A stretch of 64,000 nt of DNA from NCBI GenBank assembly GCA_937921865.1, contig CAKZWF010000031.1, positions 1 to 64,000 of the forward strand, read 5' to 3'. Shown here in pieces: positions 16,745 to 26,170 of this stretch (positions within the stretch are counted from its first letter, which is position 1; every line of letters begins with the position of its first letter). Source of the stretch: an uncultured Pseudomonadales bacterium (GTDB lineage Bacteria; Pseudomonadota; Gammaproteobacteria; Pseudomonadales; Azotimanducaceae). A model generated the notes under the pieces. The model was given only the letters and a program-made list of their open reading frames with translations, made no database searches and had not been told where the DNA came from. A program made the translations under genes and the position numbers.

Positions 16745-18451
16745 ATGAATTCAAAAATCCTGCTGACCTTCATCGGTTGGCTGCTGGTGTGTGGCGGTGG
16801 CTACGCGGCGCATCTGGTTCAAACCTCCGGCGGCGCTCAAGTTTCCGACGTTCGCTTCGAGTTCGAGCCTGGCCGGGAACTGTCAGCGCTCCTCTACCGA
16901 CCTGCCAGCGCCACCGAACAGCATCCCGCACCCGGCATTCTCGCCGTCCATGGCTATATCAACTCCAGGGAGACCCAGAGCGGCTTCGCGATTGAGTTTG
17001 CCCGTCGTGGCCATGTTGTGCTCGCGATCGATCAGACTGGTCATGGTTTCAGTGACGGCGTGGCTTTCAGCGCCGGATTCGGTGGCCCGGCAGCGTTACG
17101 CTATCTGCGCGGTCTGCCATTTGTCGATCCGGACAACATCGGGCTTGAAGGCCACAGTATGGGTGGCTGGACCAGTCTGGCGGCTGCGGCAGATCAACCC
17201 GATGGCTATCAATCGATTGCGCTGGTCGGCTCGTCAACGGGTGCCCCATTTGCGCTGGAAGGAACGCCACAGTTTCCACGCAATCTCGCAGTCATTTTCA
17301 GTCGCTACGATGAGTTTGCCGAGCTGATGTGGGGTGTGGATCGTGCACTTGATGTGGCGGACAGCAGAAAACTGCAGTCAGTCTTTGGTGTCGATCAGAC
17401 GATTGAATCGCAGCAGCTCTATGGTTCCATCGAGGCGGGTACGGCACGCTGGTTGAGTATGCCGGTCACAACCCATCCCGGTGATCATCTTTCAAATGAA
17501 GCAATTGGTGACGCCTTGAGCTGGATGGCGCTTACTCTGCAGGGCGGCACAAGCACAGACGTGTCGGATCAGATCTGGTACTGGAAAGAACTGGCGACAC
17601 TGGTGGCGTTCATTGGTGGGATCTGCGTGTTGCTCGGTACTTTTTCCGTGCTGCTGGGCAGCAGTGCCTTCGCGGCGCTGGCAGGATCCGCGCGGGGGCT
17701 AGTCAGTAACCGCGATCGCCGCTGGTGGATGACTCTGGTGCTGATCAGCGCAGTGCCGGCGCTGAGCTTTTTTCCGCTGACCGCGCTGGGTGTGGCTCTT
17801 AGCCCCAACGCCCTGTTTCCTCAGGGAGTGACCAATCAGATTATGGTCTGGGCGCTCGGCAACGGGGTGATCGGTCTGCTCATCGCGAAGCTGCTGACGC
17901 CTGAAGACCCTGCGCAAACCGCGCCGAAACGCTCGATAAGCTACGTGCTGCGTTCGTTACTGCTTTCTGTGCTGGTGGTGGGTTTCGTCTACCTGGCTTT
18001 GCTGCTTTCCGATGTGTTGTTCACAACGGATTTCAGATTCTGGGTCGTCGCGTTGAAACTGCTGGCACCCCATCATCTGACGAGCTTTCTCGCCTACCTG
18101 CTGCCATTCACCGTTTTCTTCTATCTGAGCCAGGCAGGCTGGCTGCGGACTATGTCATTACGCGGCAGTGCGATAAGCCAGTATGGCGCTGCGATTGCTG
18201 CCAATGCAGGCGGACTGCTGATCATGCTGATGGTCATATACGGCTACCTGTTCATCGCCGGGCGGCTGCCGGGCGTGGATCCACTGTTCAGCATAGTCGC
18301 GATACAGTTTGTGCCGATACTTGCTGTGACCTCCGTTATCTCAGTTTACACCTGGCGGCGCACGGGCAGCCCGCTGACCGGAGCAATGATCTGTGGTCTG
18401 CTGGTAACCTGGTATGTGGTTGCCGGTCAGGCAACGCACGTCGGACTATAG
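16745..18451 (+). CDS. Alpha/beta hydrolase fused to a polytopic membrane domain
   Basis: 568 residues. An N-terminal signal or anchor (ILLTFIGWLLVCGGGYAAHLV) precedes an alpha/beta hydrolase domain with HGYINSRE, DQTGHGFSDG and the nucleophile elbow GHSMGG (about 139-144), expected to be on the outer face. From about residue 285 onward there are some eight hydrophobic helices. The join of a secreted-type hydrolase to a long integral membrane half is recurrent but uncharacterised. The start at 16745 is set by a ggggaggg ribosome site, whereas a frame open from 16715 has none. Substrate unknown. Confidence 0.85.
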   Translation: MNSKILLTFIGWLLVCGGGYAAHLVQTSGGAQVSDVRFEFEPGRELSALLYRPASATEQHPAPGILAVHGYINSRETQSGFAIEFARRGHVVLAIDQTGHGFSDGVAFSAGFGGPAALRYLRGLPFVDPDNIGLEGHSMGGWTSLAAAADQPDGYQSIALVGSSTGAPFALEGTPQFPRNLAVIFSRYDEFAELMWGVDRALDVADSRKLQSVFGVDQTIESQQLYGSIEAGTARWLSMPVTTHPGDHLSNEAIGDALSWMALTLQGGTSTDVSDQIWYWKELATLVAFIGGICVLLGTFSVLLGSSAFAALAGSARGLVSNRDRRWWMTLVLISAVPALSFFPLTALGVALSPNALFPQGVTNQIMVWALGNGVIGLLIAKLLTPEDPAQTAPKRSISYVLRSLLLSVLVVGFVYLALLLSDVLFTTDFRFWVVALKLLAPHHLTSFLAYLLPFTVFFYLSQAGWLRTMSLRGSAISQYGAAIAANAGGLLIMLMVIYGYLFIAGRLPGVDPLFSIVAIQFVPILAVTSVISVYTWRRTGSPLTGAMICGLLVTWYVVAGQATHVGL

Positions 18452-18508
18452 CCCAAACGCCACCGTTAACATATTGACCCACGGTCCGCAAAAAGACCGA
18501 AACAGAGG

Positions 18509-19717
18509 ATGAAAGACATGTCTGGACTGAAAGTTGTTGCAGGTTTGATCACCATGCTGGTGCCAGTGCTGTGCTGGGGACACGGTACCGCCGGTGTGCC
18601 TGATGATCCGGATAACCCGCGACTTATCGAATTTCCCGATGTGCCGGGGGCTAAGACTCTGGTGGTCGATCTGCACAGCCACAGTGTTTTCTCCGATGGG
18701 CACGTTTGGCCGAAGATCCGCATAGAAGAAGCGATTCGCGATGGCCTGGATGCGTTTGCGGTGACCGAACATCTCGAATGGCAGCCGCATCTGGCGGATA
18801 TTCCACATCCGGATAGAAACCGTGCTTACGAACAAGCTGTTGCAGCTGCCGAAGGCAGCGATCTCATTGTAATTGCTGGCTCGGAGATCACTCGCGAGCA
18901 ACCGGCCGGCCACATCAATGCGGTCTTTATTACCAATGCCAACGAGCTGTTCAGGCCGGGTGAGTCCCCGGAGGATCCGGCAGCAACCGTTGACTATTAC
19001 AGGGCTGCGCACGCCTGGCCGGCGGCAGAAGCAGTAGCCGCAGCGAACGCCCAGGGGGCATTTGTGTTCATCAATCACCCTGACTGGCCCGATCAACGCC
19101 CCAATGGCCTTGCTGAACTCACCGAACTCCATGAGCAGCTGATTGCGGAGGGACAGCTGCATGGAGTAGAGATCGCAAATGGCGCCAGCTTTTCAGCCGA
19201 AGCCTTCGCGATAGCGCTGGAGGCCGATCTGACCCTGCTGGGTGTTTCTGACGTCCATGATCTGATCGACTGGGACGATCCGCCTGAGCAGGGCGCTCAT
19301 CGACCGGTCACCCTGGTGTTTTCTGCTGACGCCAGCTCGGCAGGTATCCGTCAGGCGCTGTTTGATAAGCAGACCGTAGTCTGGTTCAAGAACCTGCTGG
19401 TTGGACGGGAAGCGGTGCTGGTGCCGCTGCTTGAAGCCTCGTTGACCATCGAATCAGCGCGCTATGCTGCTGACACCGACGTCCTTGAAGTCGTTTTCCG
19501 TAATCACTCAGATGCGGTGTTTGAGCTGGAGAATCTGACCGGGATTTCCACGATAGAACACGCAGGCCAAATCTCCGTGCCCGCACACAAGGATCTGACC
19601 GTCAGCTTCAAGCCCGGGCTTCGCCGCAGCCAGTTGAAGCTCGCCTTTGAGGTGCGCAACGCCTTGATCGCGCCAGGCAGGCATCCGGTTCTGAGCTTCG
19701 CGGTGAACGCGCCCTGA
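18509..19717 (+). CDS. Exported PHP-domain phosphoesterase (Sb-PDE type)
   Basis: 402 residues with a signal peptide (VVAGLITMLVPVLCWGHG) and a PHP domain: DLHSHSVFSDGH (about 55-66), VTEHLEW, SEITRE, FINHPDWP and GVSDVHD supply the metal-binding His and Asp residues. The last 110 residues form a beta-rich domain seen in the family named Sb-PDE phosphodiesterase. It should hydrolyse a phosphoester in the periplasm. ATG at 18509, with a later ATG at 18518 also possible (gagg upstream). Confidence 0.85.
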   Translation: MKDMSGLKVVAGLITMLVPVLCWGHGTAGVPDDPDNPRLIEFPDVPGAKTLVVDLHSHSVFSDGHVWPKIRIEEAIRDGLDAFAVTEHLEWQPHLADIPHPDRNRAYEQAVAAAEGSDLIVIAGSEITREQPAGHINAVFITNANELFRPGESPEDPAATVDYYRAAHAWPAAEAVAAANAQGAFVFINHPDWPDQRPNGLAELTELHEQLIAEGQLHGVEIANGASFSAEAFAIALEADLTLLGVSDVHDLIDWDDPPEQGAHRPVTLVFSADASSAGIRQALFDKQTVVWFKNLLVGREAVLVPLLEASLTIESARYAADTDVLEVVFRNHSDAVFELENLTGISTIEHAGQISVPAHKDLTVSFKPGLRRSQLKLAFEVRNALIAPGRHPVLSFAVNAP

Positions 19718-19823
19718 TTTTCGGTAACTGGTAACTTGAAATGTTACTCAGACAAATTTGAACTACACCGGCGCCCCAGTCGGGTAGAATCCGCGCCGTT
19801 GTTAACTTTAGGAGACGCTGCAG

Positions 19824-20339
19824 GTGCGTATCGAGGCTATTCCTGTCGGAGAAAACCCACCTGAGGACGTCAATGTGATCATTGAGGTGCCGGTGGGCGG
19901 TGAGCCGATCAAATATGAGATGGACAAAGCCTCAGGTGCGCTGGTGGTGGATCGATACCTGTACACGTCGATGCGGTATCCCGGCAACTACGGCTTCATA
20001 CCCCACACCCTGTCAGATGACGGTGACCCTATCGACGTCCTGATCGCCAGCACCCGCGCCATCACTCCCGGAGCGGTGGTCAATTGCCGCCCGATAGGCG
20101 CACTCATCATGAAGGACGAGGCCGGGGGCGATGAGAAGATCATTGCGGTGCCGAGCACGAAACTGACCCGTCGCTACGAGAGTGTTGAGAATGCCTCCGA
20201 CCTGCCCAGGATCACCATTGAGCAGATCGAGCACTTCTTTGCTCACTACAAAGATCTGGAAACCAACAAGTGGGTAGAAGTCGAGCGGTGGATTGATGCC
20301 GCAGATGCGAAAGCCCTCATTGCAAGAAATCTGAAGTAG
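19824..20339 (+). CDS. ppa: Inorganic pyrophosphatase
   Basis: 171 residues, the usual size of family I soluble pyrophosphatase. The signature DGDPIDVLI (about 64-72) gives the metal-binding aspartates, with [11 protein letters not shown] before it and KVIAVPSTK-type text (KIIAVPSTK) after. It hydrolyses pyrophosphate in the cytoplasm, pulling biosynthesis forward. It uses a GTG start with an aggag ribosome site eight bases upstream. It appears monocistronic. Confidence 0.96.
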   Translation: MRIEAIPVGENPPEDVNVIIEVPVGGEPIKYEMDKASGALVVDRYLYTSMRYPGNYGFIPHTLSDDGDPIDVLIASTRAITPGAVVNCRPIGALIMKDEAGGDEKIIAVPSTKLTRRYESVENASDLPRITIEQIEHFFAHYKDLETNKWVEVERWIDAADAKALIARNLK

Positions 20340-20396
20340 TCGATCCGCAAATTCAATGACCGGCTGAGGTCACACCGCAACCGGTTTGTTTAGATC

Positions 20397-21251
20397 TCAG
20401 ATCACCTTGGCTTTGGCCAATGCTTCATGTTCGGGAAGATAGGCGACATCCTGTCGATCCCAGGCTGCACGGCCATCCACGGCATGAATACCCATCAGCT
20501 GACGTCGCTCCGGCGTATCAGCCCAGTCAATGGCCTGTACGGGCGGTGTCTTGCTCTCCCAGTTTTTCACCCAGAACGGCTGATAGCCGTAAATCAGTAT
20601 CCGGCGATCCTGATCACTGGTGTTGGCAGTCGCAGAGTGCCAGAGCGTGACGTCCCAGATCAGTGCTGTTCCAGCCTTGGGCACAATTTTGATCATCCCA
20701 GGCATCGCTTCCAGTTGCTCGCCGACATAGTCTTTGTGTGGTGGAAAGTCGTCGTTGAGGTGGCTGCCGGGTACCAGGGCAAAACACCCCATGTCCGGGG
20801 TCTGATCGTCCAGGTAATAGAAAGCTTTTGCTTTCAGCGCATATCTCGGGTGTCGGTAAGTGGGCCAGTCGCGATGCCAGCCGGTGTGAGGGTTGCTGTG
20901 GGCGTGATGGATATGGGCAAAAGTTTCGGTCATCTGCATGCCGGGGCCGATGATGGCTCGCATAAGATCACGGGTCGAAGGATTGTCGGCGATGTCCAGA
21001 AAACAACGATGAAACAGATACGGATCCTCGATGCTGTGGGCATCAGGCCCGTGCCCGTAACCGCCTTTGAAGACGCCGCTGGCCACCATGTCTTTCCAGG
21101 CGGGTTGCGTCGCCGTTCGCGCCTGTTCAAAGGCACCCCGCACCTCGTTCAGATCAAACCCTTCCAGTGCGTTGTCTATCAGAACGTAACCCTGATCGCG
21201 GAATGCTTCATACTGGCGACGGATCGCCGGATCCAGCTTGCTCACTGACAT
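20397..21251 (-). CDS. PhyH-family Fe(II)/2-oxoglutarate dioxygenase
   Basis: 284 residues of the phytanoyl-CoA dioxygenase family. The iron site is HRD in TGWHRDWPTY (about 118-127) with the distal His in LWHSATAN (about 205), and an Arg in DRRILIYGYQ to bind 2-oxoglutarate. Family members hydroxylate phytanoyl-CoA or varied small molecules; the substrate here is not readable. Convergent with ppa; no partner gene on its strand. Confidence 0.88.
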   Translation of the reverse strand: MSVSKLDPAIRRQYEAFRDQGYVLIDNALEGFDLNEVRGAFEQARTATQPAWKDMVASGVFKGGYGHGPDAHSIEDPYLFHRCFLDIADNPSTRDLMRAIIGPGMQMTETFAHIHHAHSNPHTGWHRDWPTYRHPRYALKAKAFYYLDDQTPDMGCFALVPGSHLNDDFPPHKDYVGEQLEAMPGMIKIVPKAGTALIWDVTLWHSATANTSDQDRRILIYGYQPFWVKNWESKTPPVQAIDWADTPERRQLMGIHAVDGRAAWDRQDVAYLPEHEALAKAKVI

Positions 21252-21393
21252 TTTCCCTGTCGCTTCGGGGTTGTCGAGTTTAGCAGGCGCAGCCGCGGAT
21301 GGCTGGTTGGCAGCGGTTAATTCACAAGGGCTTGACGACGATCGAGGTAGGGTCCAGATGAAGTATCGGATGCAAAGAGGGGTGCACGGCTAA

Positions 21394-22104
21394 ATGATTA
21401 AGCGTCTGGGCGTCATCGGTGATCTGCATGGTGAAGATCAGCGGCTGGACAATGCTCTGGAATGGCTGCACGGACAATCTCTCGATGCCATCGTGTGCAC
21501 CGGGGATGTGGCGGACGGGCGTGGCTGCATCAATCGCAGCTGCGAGCTGCTGGCCGCTGCCGGAGTGGCAACGGTGGCAGGAAATCACGACCGCTGGCTG
21601 TTGCAGGACAGGGTCCGGCACCTTGACGATGCCCATATGCCCGAGGAACTTAGCGAAAGCAGTAGGGAATACCTGGCTTCGCTGCCACAGCAGCGAGCCC
21701 TCGAGACAATCGAAGGAGCGTTGCTGCTGTGTCATGGCATAGCTGACAACGATCTGGCGAAGGCCTGGCCGGGCACTGCGCGCTCGGCGGTCCGACGCAG
21801 CAACGAACTCGATGTGCTCATCGCTGACGCCGATTACCGGTTTCTGATCAATGGCCATATGCACTTTCGAGTTCTGATTGATTTTCCAGAGCTGCTGCTG
21901 ATCAATGCCGGCACGCTCAAAGGCGAATTTGGCGGTATCACGGTCATCGACTTCGAAACTGCGCAGATCAGCGCGTTTGAGGTTGCGGATACCGGCCGCC
22001 CGAATCGAGTCTGTGAACATCAGCTTGCCAGCGACTCCAGACGCATCTGGGCGGATACCCAGGCATTCGATGGCAGCTGGCAGCCGGTCACGCTCTACGC
22101 CTGA
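21394..22104 (+). CDS. Calcineurin-like metallophosphoesterase
   Basis: 236 residues with all blocks of the dinuclear metallophosphoesterase fold: GDLHGE (9-14), GDVADG (about 37-42), GNHDRW (about 63-68), a His in LLCHGIAD (about 113), and GHMHF (about 154-158). It is a small cytoplasmic phosphoesterase related to YfcE/PP-like enzymes; substrate unknown. It is followed on the same strand by a DUF938 methyltransferase after about 65 bases. Confidence 0.9.
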   Translation: MIKRLGVIGDLHGEDQRLDNALEWLHGQSLDAIVCTGDVADGRGCINRSCELLAAAGVATVAGNHDRWLLQDRVRHLDDAHMPEELSESSREYLASLPQQRALETIEGALLLCHGIADNDLAKAWPGTARSAVRRSNELDVLIADADYRFLINGHMHFRVLIDFPELLLINAGTLKGEFGGITVIDFETAQISAFEVADTGRPNRVCEHQLASDSRRIWADTQAFDGSWQPVTLYA

Positions 22105-22169
22105 GCCTGTCCCCGGGGTTGCGCGTAGCTCTTTGCGGGCGCTGCTGTAAGCGCTGTATCCTTCAGCCG

Positions 22170-22772
22170 ATGACCGACATCCAGTTTTCGCCAGCCGCCG
22201 ATCGAAATAAAGATCCGATTCTTGCCGAGTTGCACGCTGTGCTGCCTGCTGCTGCCAGAGTGCTGGAAGTGGCGAGCGGCACTGGTCAGCACGCGGTGCA
22301 TTTCGCCGCTGCGATGCCGGGATTGTGCTGGCAACCCTCCGACCCTGATCCGCAGCGTCGGCGCTCCATCGAGGCAGCAATTGTGGCATCCGGGCTGACA
22401 AATTTGGCGCCGCCGCTGGCGCTTGATGTTGTCGGAGACTGGCCAGACCTCAATGTTGATGCCGTGTACACGGCAAATCTGCTGCACATATCGCAGCCGG
22501 AAGCGCTGCGCGGACTGATCTTCGGAGCGGCCAGTGTGCTTGATTCAGGCGGGCGGCTGCTGATTTACGGGCCATTCAAGCGCCAGGGCGAGCACATATC
22601 TCCAAGCAACGAGGAGTTTGATCAATCGCTGCGTGCCCAGAACCCCCAGTGGGGGATACGGGATCTGGAAGCAGTTGCAACGGCTGCGATCGAGGCGGGA
22701 TTCCGTGCTGGTAACCAGGTCGCGATGCCTGCGAACAACTTCCTGCTGATCTTTGAATTACTAGCTCAGTAG
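22170..22772 (+). CDS. DUF938 SAM-dependent methyltransferase
   Basis: 200 residues. It starts with FSPAADRNKDPIL, typical of DUF938, then the SAM-binding motif LEVASGTGQHAVHFA (about 35-49) and motif WQPSDPD (about 56-62). The substrate of this family is unknown. The ATG at 22170 matches the family start; upstream codons in the same frame are cysteine-rich and unlikely. Its stop overlaps the end of slyX on the other strand by seven bases. Confidence 0.88.
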   Translation: MTDIQFSPAADRNKDPILAELHAVLPAAARVLEVASGTGQHAVHFAAAMPGLCWQPSDPDPQRRRSIEAAIVASGLTNLAPPLALDVVGDWPDLNVDAVYTANLLHISQPEALRGLIFGAASVLDSGGRLLIYGPFKRQGEHISPSNEEFDQSLRAQNPQWGIRDLEAVATAAIEAGFRAGNQVAMPANNFLLIFELLAQ

Positions 22773-22978
22773 TGAGGCGGGGGCTCATCACCTGCTTCAG
22801 CGCTTGGATACCCGCCTTCTTCGATCTGTTCAATCAGTTTTTCGATACTGCGTTCAAGCTGCAGGATGCTCCGCTGTTGCGCAGCCAGTGCGTCATTGAG
22901 ACTGGAGAGCGTGTCATCCTGAAAAGCCAGGCGGCTCTCCAGCTCGTTGATTCGGTGTTGCAGTCGCTCGGTGGACAT
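22766..22978 (-). CDS. slyX: SlyX-family protein
   Basis: 70 residues: a coiled coil (RLQHRINELESRLAFQDDTLSSLNDALAAQQRSILQLERSIEKL) ending with the family hallmark PPPHY. SlyX is a small conserved cytoplasmic protein of unknown function, often near fkpA in other gammaproteobacteria, which is not the case here. The start MSTERLQ is the family start; an ATG 24 bases upstream is also in frame. Confidence 0.92.
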   Translation of the reverse strand: MSTERLQHRINELESRLAFQDDTLSSLNDALAAQQRSILQLERSIEKLIEQIEEGGYPSAEAGDEPPPHY

Positions 22979-23213
22979 AAGAATTGCCGAAAAATTTACC
23001 AACTGATATCAAGAGCAACTGTAAGTTGCAAGATTTCCGGCTGCAGTGGGCGCTTAGGAACGTTAATCTAGTTCTGCTGTTCGACAGGTGTGAGAATCGC
23101 GACATGCCGGCTCACGGAGTTTTCACGAGACGAGTGGCAAAACAGCAATTAAGTATCCTGTTGGCGAATTAACCCGCTGAATGAGACAGGATGAGAACAG
23201 GTGGAGAGTGGCT

Positions 23214-24083
23214 ATGACAGGCGAAGATGGGGTGTCCGTCCTGGGAATTGCAGGTGCGGTGGCGCTGGTGGCGCTGGTGGCGGCTGCTGGTGGGGCAGGT
23301 AGCGCTCAGGTAGGAGGTATCCCTGTTTTTGTTAGCTGCGCGATTGTGGCGTTGCTGATTCAGTGGATTGCATTTGTTCCAGCTTATCGTAATCAGACAG
23401 AACACTATTTCGATCTGACTGGCAGCATCACCTATATCTCGCTGCTGCTGCTGGGTCTGCTGCTCGCTGGTACAGATGCGCGCAGTCTGTTGATTGCGGG
23501 CCTGGTACTGATCTGGGCCGTAAGACTTGGAAGTTTCCTGTTCCGACGGGTGAGGCAAGATGGCTCAGACACACGATTTCGATCCATTAAGCCGGATTTC
23601 CTGCGTTTTCTGATGACCTGGACACTGCAGGGCGCCTGGGTACTGGTGACCTTTGCTGCCGGTCTTGCGGCAATCACTTCCTCAACGTTGCAACCACTAG
23701 GCTGGCTGGCGTTATTCGGTAGTCTGCTGTGGATTGTTGGATTCTCGATAGAGGTGGTTGCAGACCGCCAGAAGCGCCAGTTCCGCCTGCAGGCTGATAG
23801 GGAGACGGAGTTCATCACCAGTGGATTGTGGGCATGGTCTAGGCATCCAAATTACTTTGGCGAGATTCTGCTGTGGTTTGGCATTGCGCTGATTGCGTTG
23901 CCGGTTCTGTCAGGCTGGCAATACCTGACGCTGATCTCGCCGATCTTCGTGATTGTGTTGCTGACCAGAATAAGTGGCATTCCCATGCTGGAGCGTCGTG
24001 CTGACAAGCGCTGGAGCGAAGATCCGCTGTATCAGAACTACAAAAGTTCCACACCAGTGCTGATCCCGAAACCCCCGGGCTAG
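23214..24083 (+). CDS. DUF1295 membrane protein, steroid 5-alpha-reductase-like
   Basis: 289 residues with about seven hydrophobic helices and the DUF1295 core: LFRRVRQDGSDTRF in the middle, then GLWAWSRHPNYFGEILLWFG and the terminal KRWSEDPLYQNYKSSTP. The family shares the fold of isoprenylcysteine methyltransferases and steroid 5-alpha reductases, which bind NADPH or SAM and lipid substrates in the membrane. The ATG at 23214 has a ggagagtgg ribosome site. Substrate unknown. Confidence 0.88.
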   Translation: MTGEDGVSVLGIAGAVALVALVAAAGGAGSAQVGGIPVFVSCAIVALLIQWIAFVPAYRNQTEHYFDLTGSITYISLLLLGLLLAGTDARSLLIAGLVLIWAVRLGSFLFRRVRQDGSDTRFRSIKPDFLRFLMTWTLQGAWVLVTFAAGLAAITSSTLQPLGWLALFGSLLWIVGFSIEVVADRQKRQFRLQADRETEFITSGLWAWSRHPNYFGEILLWFGIALIALPVLSGWQYLTLISPIFVIVLLTRISGIPMLERRADKRWSEDPLYQNYKSSTPVLIPKPPG

Positions 24084-24097
24084 CAGGGAGGGTTCGA

Positions 24098-24628
24098 TCA
24101 GGTTCGTGAGCGGACCTGAAAAGACCACCAGCCTTCCTGGCGGGGTACATCTGTGGCCCGGCCCAGTTTACCTTCGCGGGCTCTCCAGGCGCGGTCGAGC
24201 GTTATTGTGTCTACTACCCGCTGAACCGTCACCGGATAGACCACACCGTTCATTCGAACTCGCGCATTAGGGTTGGCGAGGGCTGCCGTTGACCAGGCTT
24301 TGCCCTCGCATCGGGCACAGCTCAAGAACAGCTCGCCCTCACTGGCCATGCAGTTGAGGTTGATGGAGTGTGGCAGCAGCCCCCGGCGTACTTCAATCTG
24401 ACACAAACCGACATCGCTGTTGACGAAAGACCAGTCGTCGACAGGTGCCTGCACTTCCGGCCCAACCAGGTAACTGCCTGGAGTCCGCTCGCAAGGGCAG
24501 ACGCCCACCCAGACGATCAGACCAAGCGCAACAATCACGGCTAATGTGATCAGCGCACCGCTGAGCAGGCTGCCGCGGACGGTTGCTGCTGATGCCGGGG
24601 CTGCAAACGGAGTATTTTGGTCTGACAT
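24098..24628 (-). CDS. Single-pass membrane protein with possible split-barrel domain
   Basis: 176 residues. A transmembrane helix at about 22-42 (GALITLAVIVALGLIVWVG) is followed by a globular part with several cysteines. The text PHSINLNCMASEGELFLSC, then KAWSTAALANPNARVRMNGVVYPVTVQRV loosely resembles flavin-binding split beta-barrel proteins, but I cannot assign it. The gene converges on the DUF1295 gene with a 14-base gap. A ggagac string lies upstream of the ATG as ribosome site. Confidence 0.6.
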   Translation of the reverse strand: MSDQNTPFAAPASAATVRGSLLSGALITLAVIVALGLIVWVGVCPCERTPGSYLVGPEVQAPVDDWSFVNSDVGLCQIEVRRGLLPHSINLNCMASEGELFLSCARCEGKAWSTAALANPNARVRMNGVVYPVTVQRVVDTITLDRAWRAREGKLGRATDVPRQEGWWSFQVRSRT

Positions 24629-24835
24629 AACTGGTGTCTCCTGGTGCTGGAGCGATTATTTCACGGATCGCTTCAGGTGCGGAGTCCGGTCACCCGGGTT
24701 CACTTATATGACAAATATGCTGCTTATATAGCTGAAAGGCAGGCGTCTGAAGGCCCTGCCTGGGAAGTACTTAACATCCATAACCGGCTGTGACCACTAC
24801 ACTTTGGGGATAGTCGGGAACCGGATTGTCCGTGC

Positions 24836-26107
24836 ATGGAAGCCCAAACTAATCTCGCGGGACTGAAGAAAGTCGCCGTCGAAAACCTCACAATCGGGAT
24901 GTATGTCGCCGAGTTGGATCGACCATGGATCGAATCTGACTTTCTGGTTCAGGGCTTCTACATCCGCTCCGAACCTGGCATAGAGCGGGTTAAAAAGACC
25001 TGTGAGTTCGTCTATGTGGATCCCCGTCGCTATGACTCGAGTCTCACTGATGTGAAGCTCGGTGTAGTGATGGTCCGTGATGACTCAGAAGCTGCCGAAC
25101 CTCCGGAGATCACCGACCGGATCCGACCAAAACAACCTCAGGAGTATCAGGATACCGTTGAGCTCGGCAATGAGCTGGAACCTGCTCGAACGTCATTAGA
25201 AGATGCGGTGGATATCATGCGCGGCTGCGTTCACAAGCTGCAATCAACCGGCGGCTTTGATATTGACGAAATCGAACGCGCAATCAATCCCCTGGTGGCC
25301 AGTGTGATGCGTAACAAGTCCGCTATGGCGGCTTTGTTGCGGATGCGCGCGGTAGACGACTATACCTTTTCACATGCAATTGCGATGGCGGTATGGGGTG
25401 CTATCCTCGCCCGGCAGCTGGGCTTTCCGCCAAAAGACATTGACCAGATAGCGCTGTCCTGTTCCCTGATTGATATTGGTAAGTCGAGCCTTCCGGTTGA
25501 CCTGCTTGCGCAACCCGAAGCGCCGAGCGACGAACAGTGGCTGCTGTTGAAAAGCCACGTCGAATGCGGCCTGAAGCTGCTCGAGGAGAATGGCGTTGTA
25601 AACCGCAAGGTGGTGATGACGCTGGAAGCCCACCACGAGAGATTTGATGGTTCAGGCTACCCGAAAGGCATTTCAGGCAATGAAATACCTCTTTATGGCC
25701 GCATAGCCGGCATTGTTGATAGCTACGATGCGATGATCTCCGAACGACCCTACGCCACGGCGCGGTCTTCTTACGCAGCTGTGCAGGAAATGCAGAAGCA
25801 GGCGGGAGTTCTGTATCAGAAAGAACTGGTAGAGCAGTTCATTCAGGCGATCGGCGTTTTCCCGGTTGGTGCGATTGTTGAGCTTAATACCGGAGAAGTT
25901 GGTGTTGTTGTCAGCCAGGACGCCAGCAAACGTCTGAAACCCAAGGTTGTGCTGATTCTGGAAGCTGACAAGAAACCCCGCAATCAGCTGGTGATCGTGG
26001 ATCTCGCGGCCCAGGATCGAGGGGTAGTCACAACACTGTCGTGGTGGATCACTCGTGAGCTGCCGAAGAACGCTTACGGCATTGATCCAGCGAAATACTT
26101 CCTTTAG
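24836..26107 (+). CDS. DUF3391-HD-GYP protein with altered metal-binding motif
   Basis: 423 residues. An N-terminal DUF3391 domain (about 10-90) precedes an HD-GYP domain (about 165-360) and a small C-terminal domain. Most HD-GYP landmarks are present: YTFSHAIAMAV, SHVECG, HHERFDGSGYPKG and RIAGIVDSYDAM. The signature HD is not: the canonical LLHDIGK reads SLIDIGK here, with Ile212 in place of the metal-ligand His (codon att at 25469-25471). Loss of that ligand should impair the di-iron site, so it may bind rather than cleave cyclic di-GMP. It is followed 63 bases later by an EAL protein that is also degenerate. Confidence 0.9.
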   Translation: MEAQTNLAGLKKVAVENLTIGMYVAELDRPWIESDFLVQGFYIRSEPGIERVKKTCEFVYVDPRRYDSSLTDVKLGVVMVRDDSEAAEPPEITDRIRPKQPQEYQDTVELGNELEPARTSLEDAVDIMRGCVHKLQSTGGFDIDEIERAINPLVASVMRNKSAMAALLRMRAVDDYTFSHAIAMAVWGAILARQLGFPPKDIDQIALSCSLIDIGKSSLPVDLLAQPEAPSDEQWLLLKSHVECGLKLLEENGVVNRKVVMTLEAHHERFDGSGYPKGISGNEIPLYGRIAGIVDSYDAMISERPYATARSSYAAVQEMQKQAGVLYQKELVEQFIQAIGVFPVGAIVELNTGEVGVVVSQDASKRLKPKVVLILEADKKPRNQLVIVDLAAQDRGVVTTLSWWITRELPKNAYGIDPAKYFL

Positions 26108-26170
26108 TCAAAACCTTTTACTGATCATTTCTTTCGATCGAAGTCGTACAACTGGGAAAAAACGAAGAAG

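Noticed and set aside
21322-22401. Reverse-strand frame of about 359 codons opposite the metallophosphoesterase gene
   Set aside because: The forward frame has all metallophosphoesterase motifs; the reverse translation is low in recognisable structure and spans two real genes.
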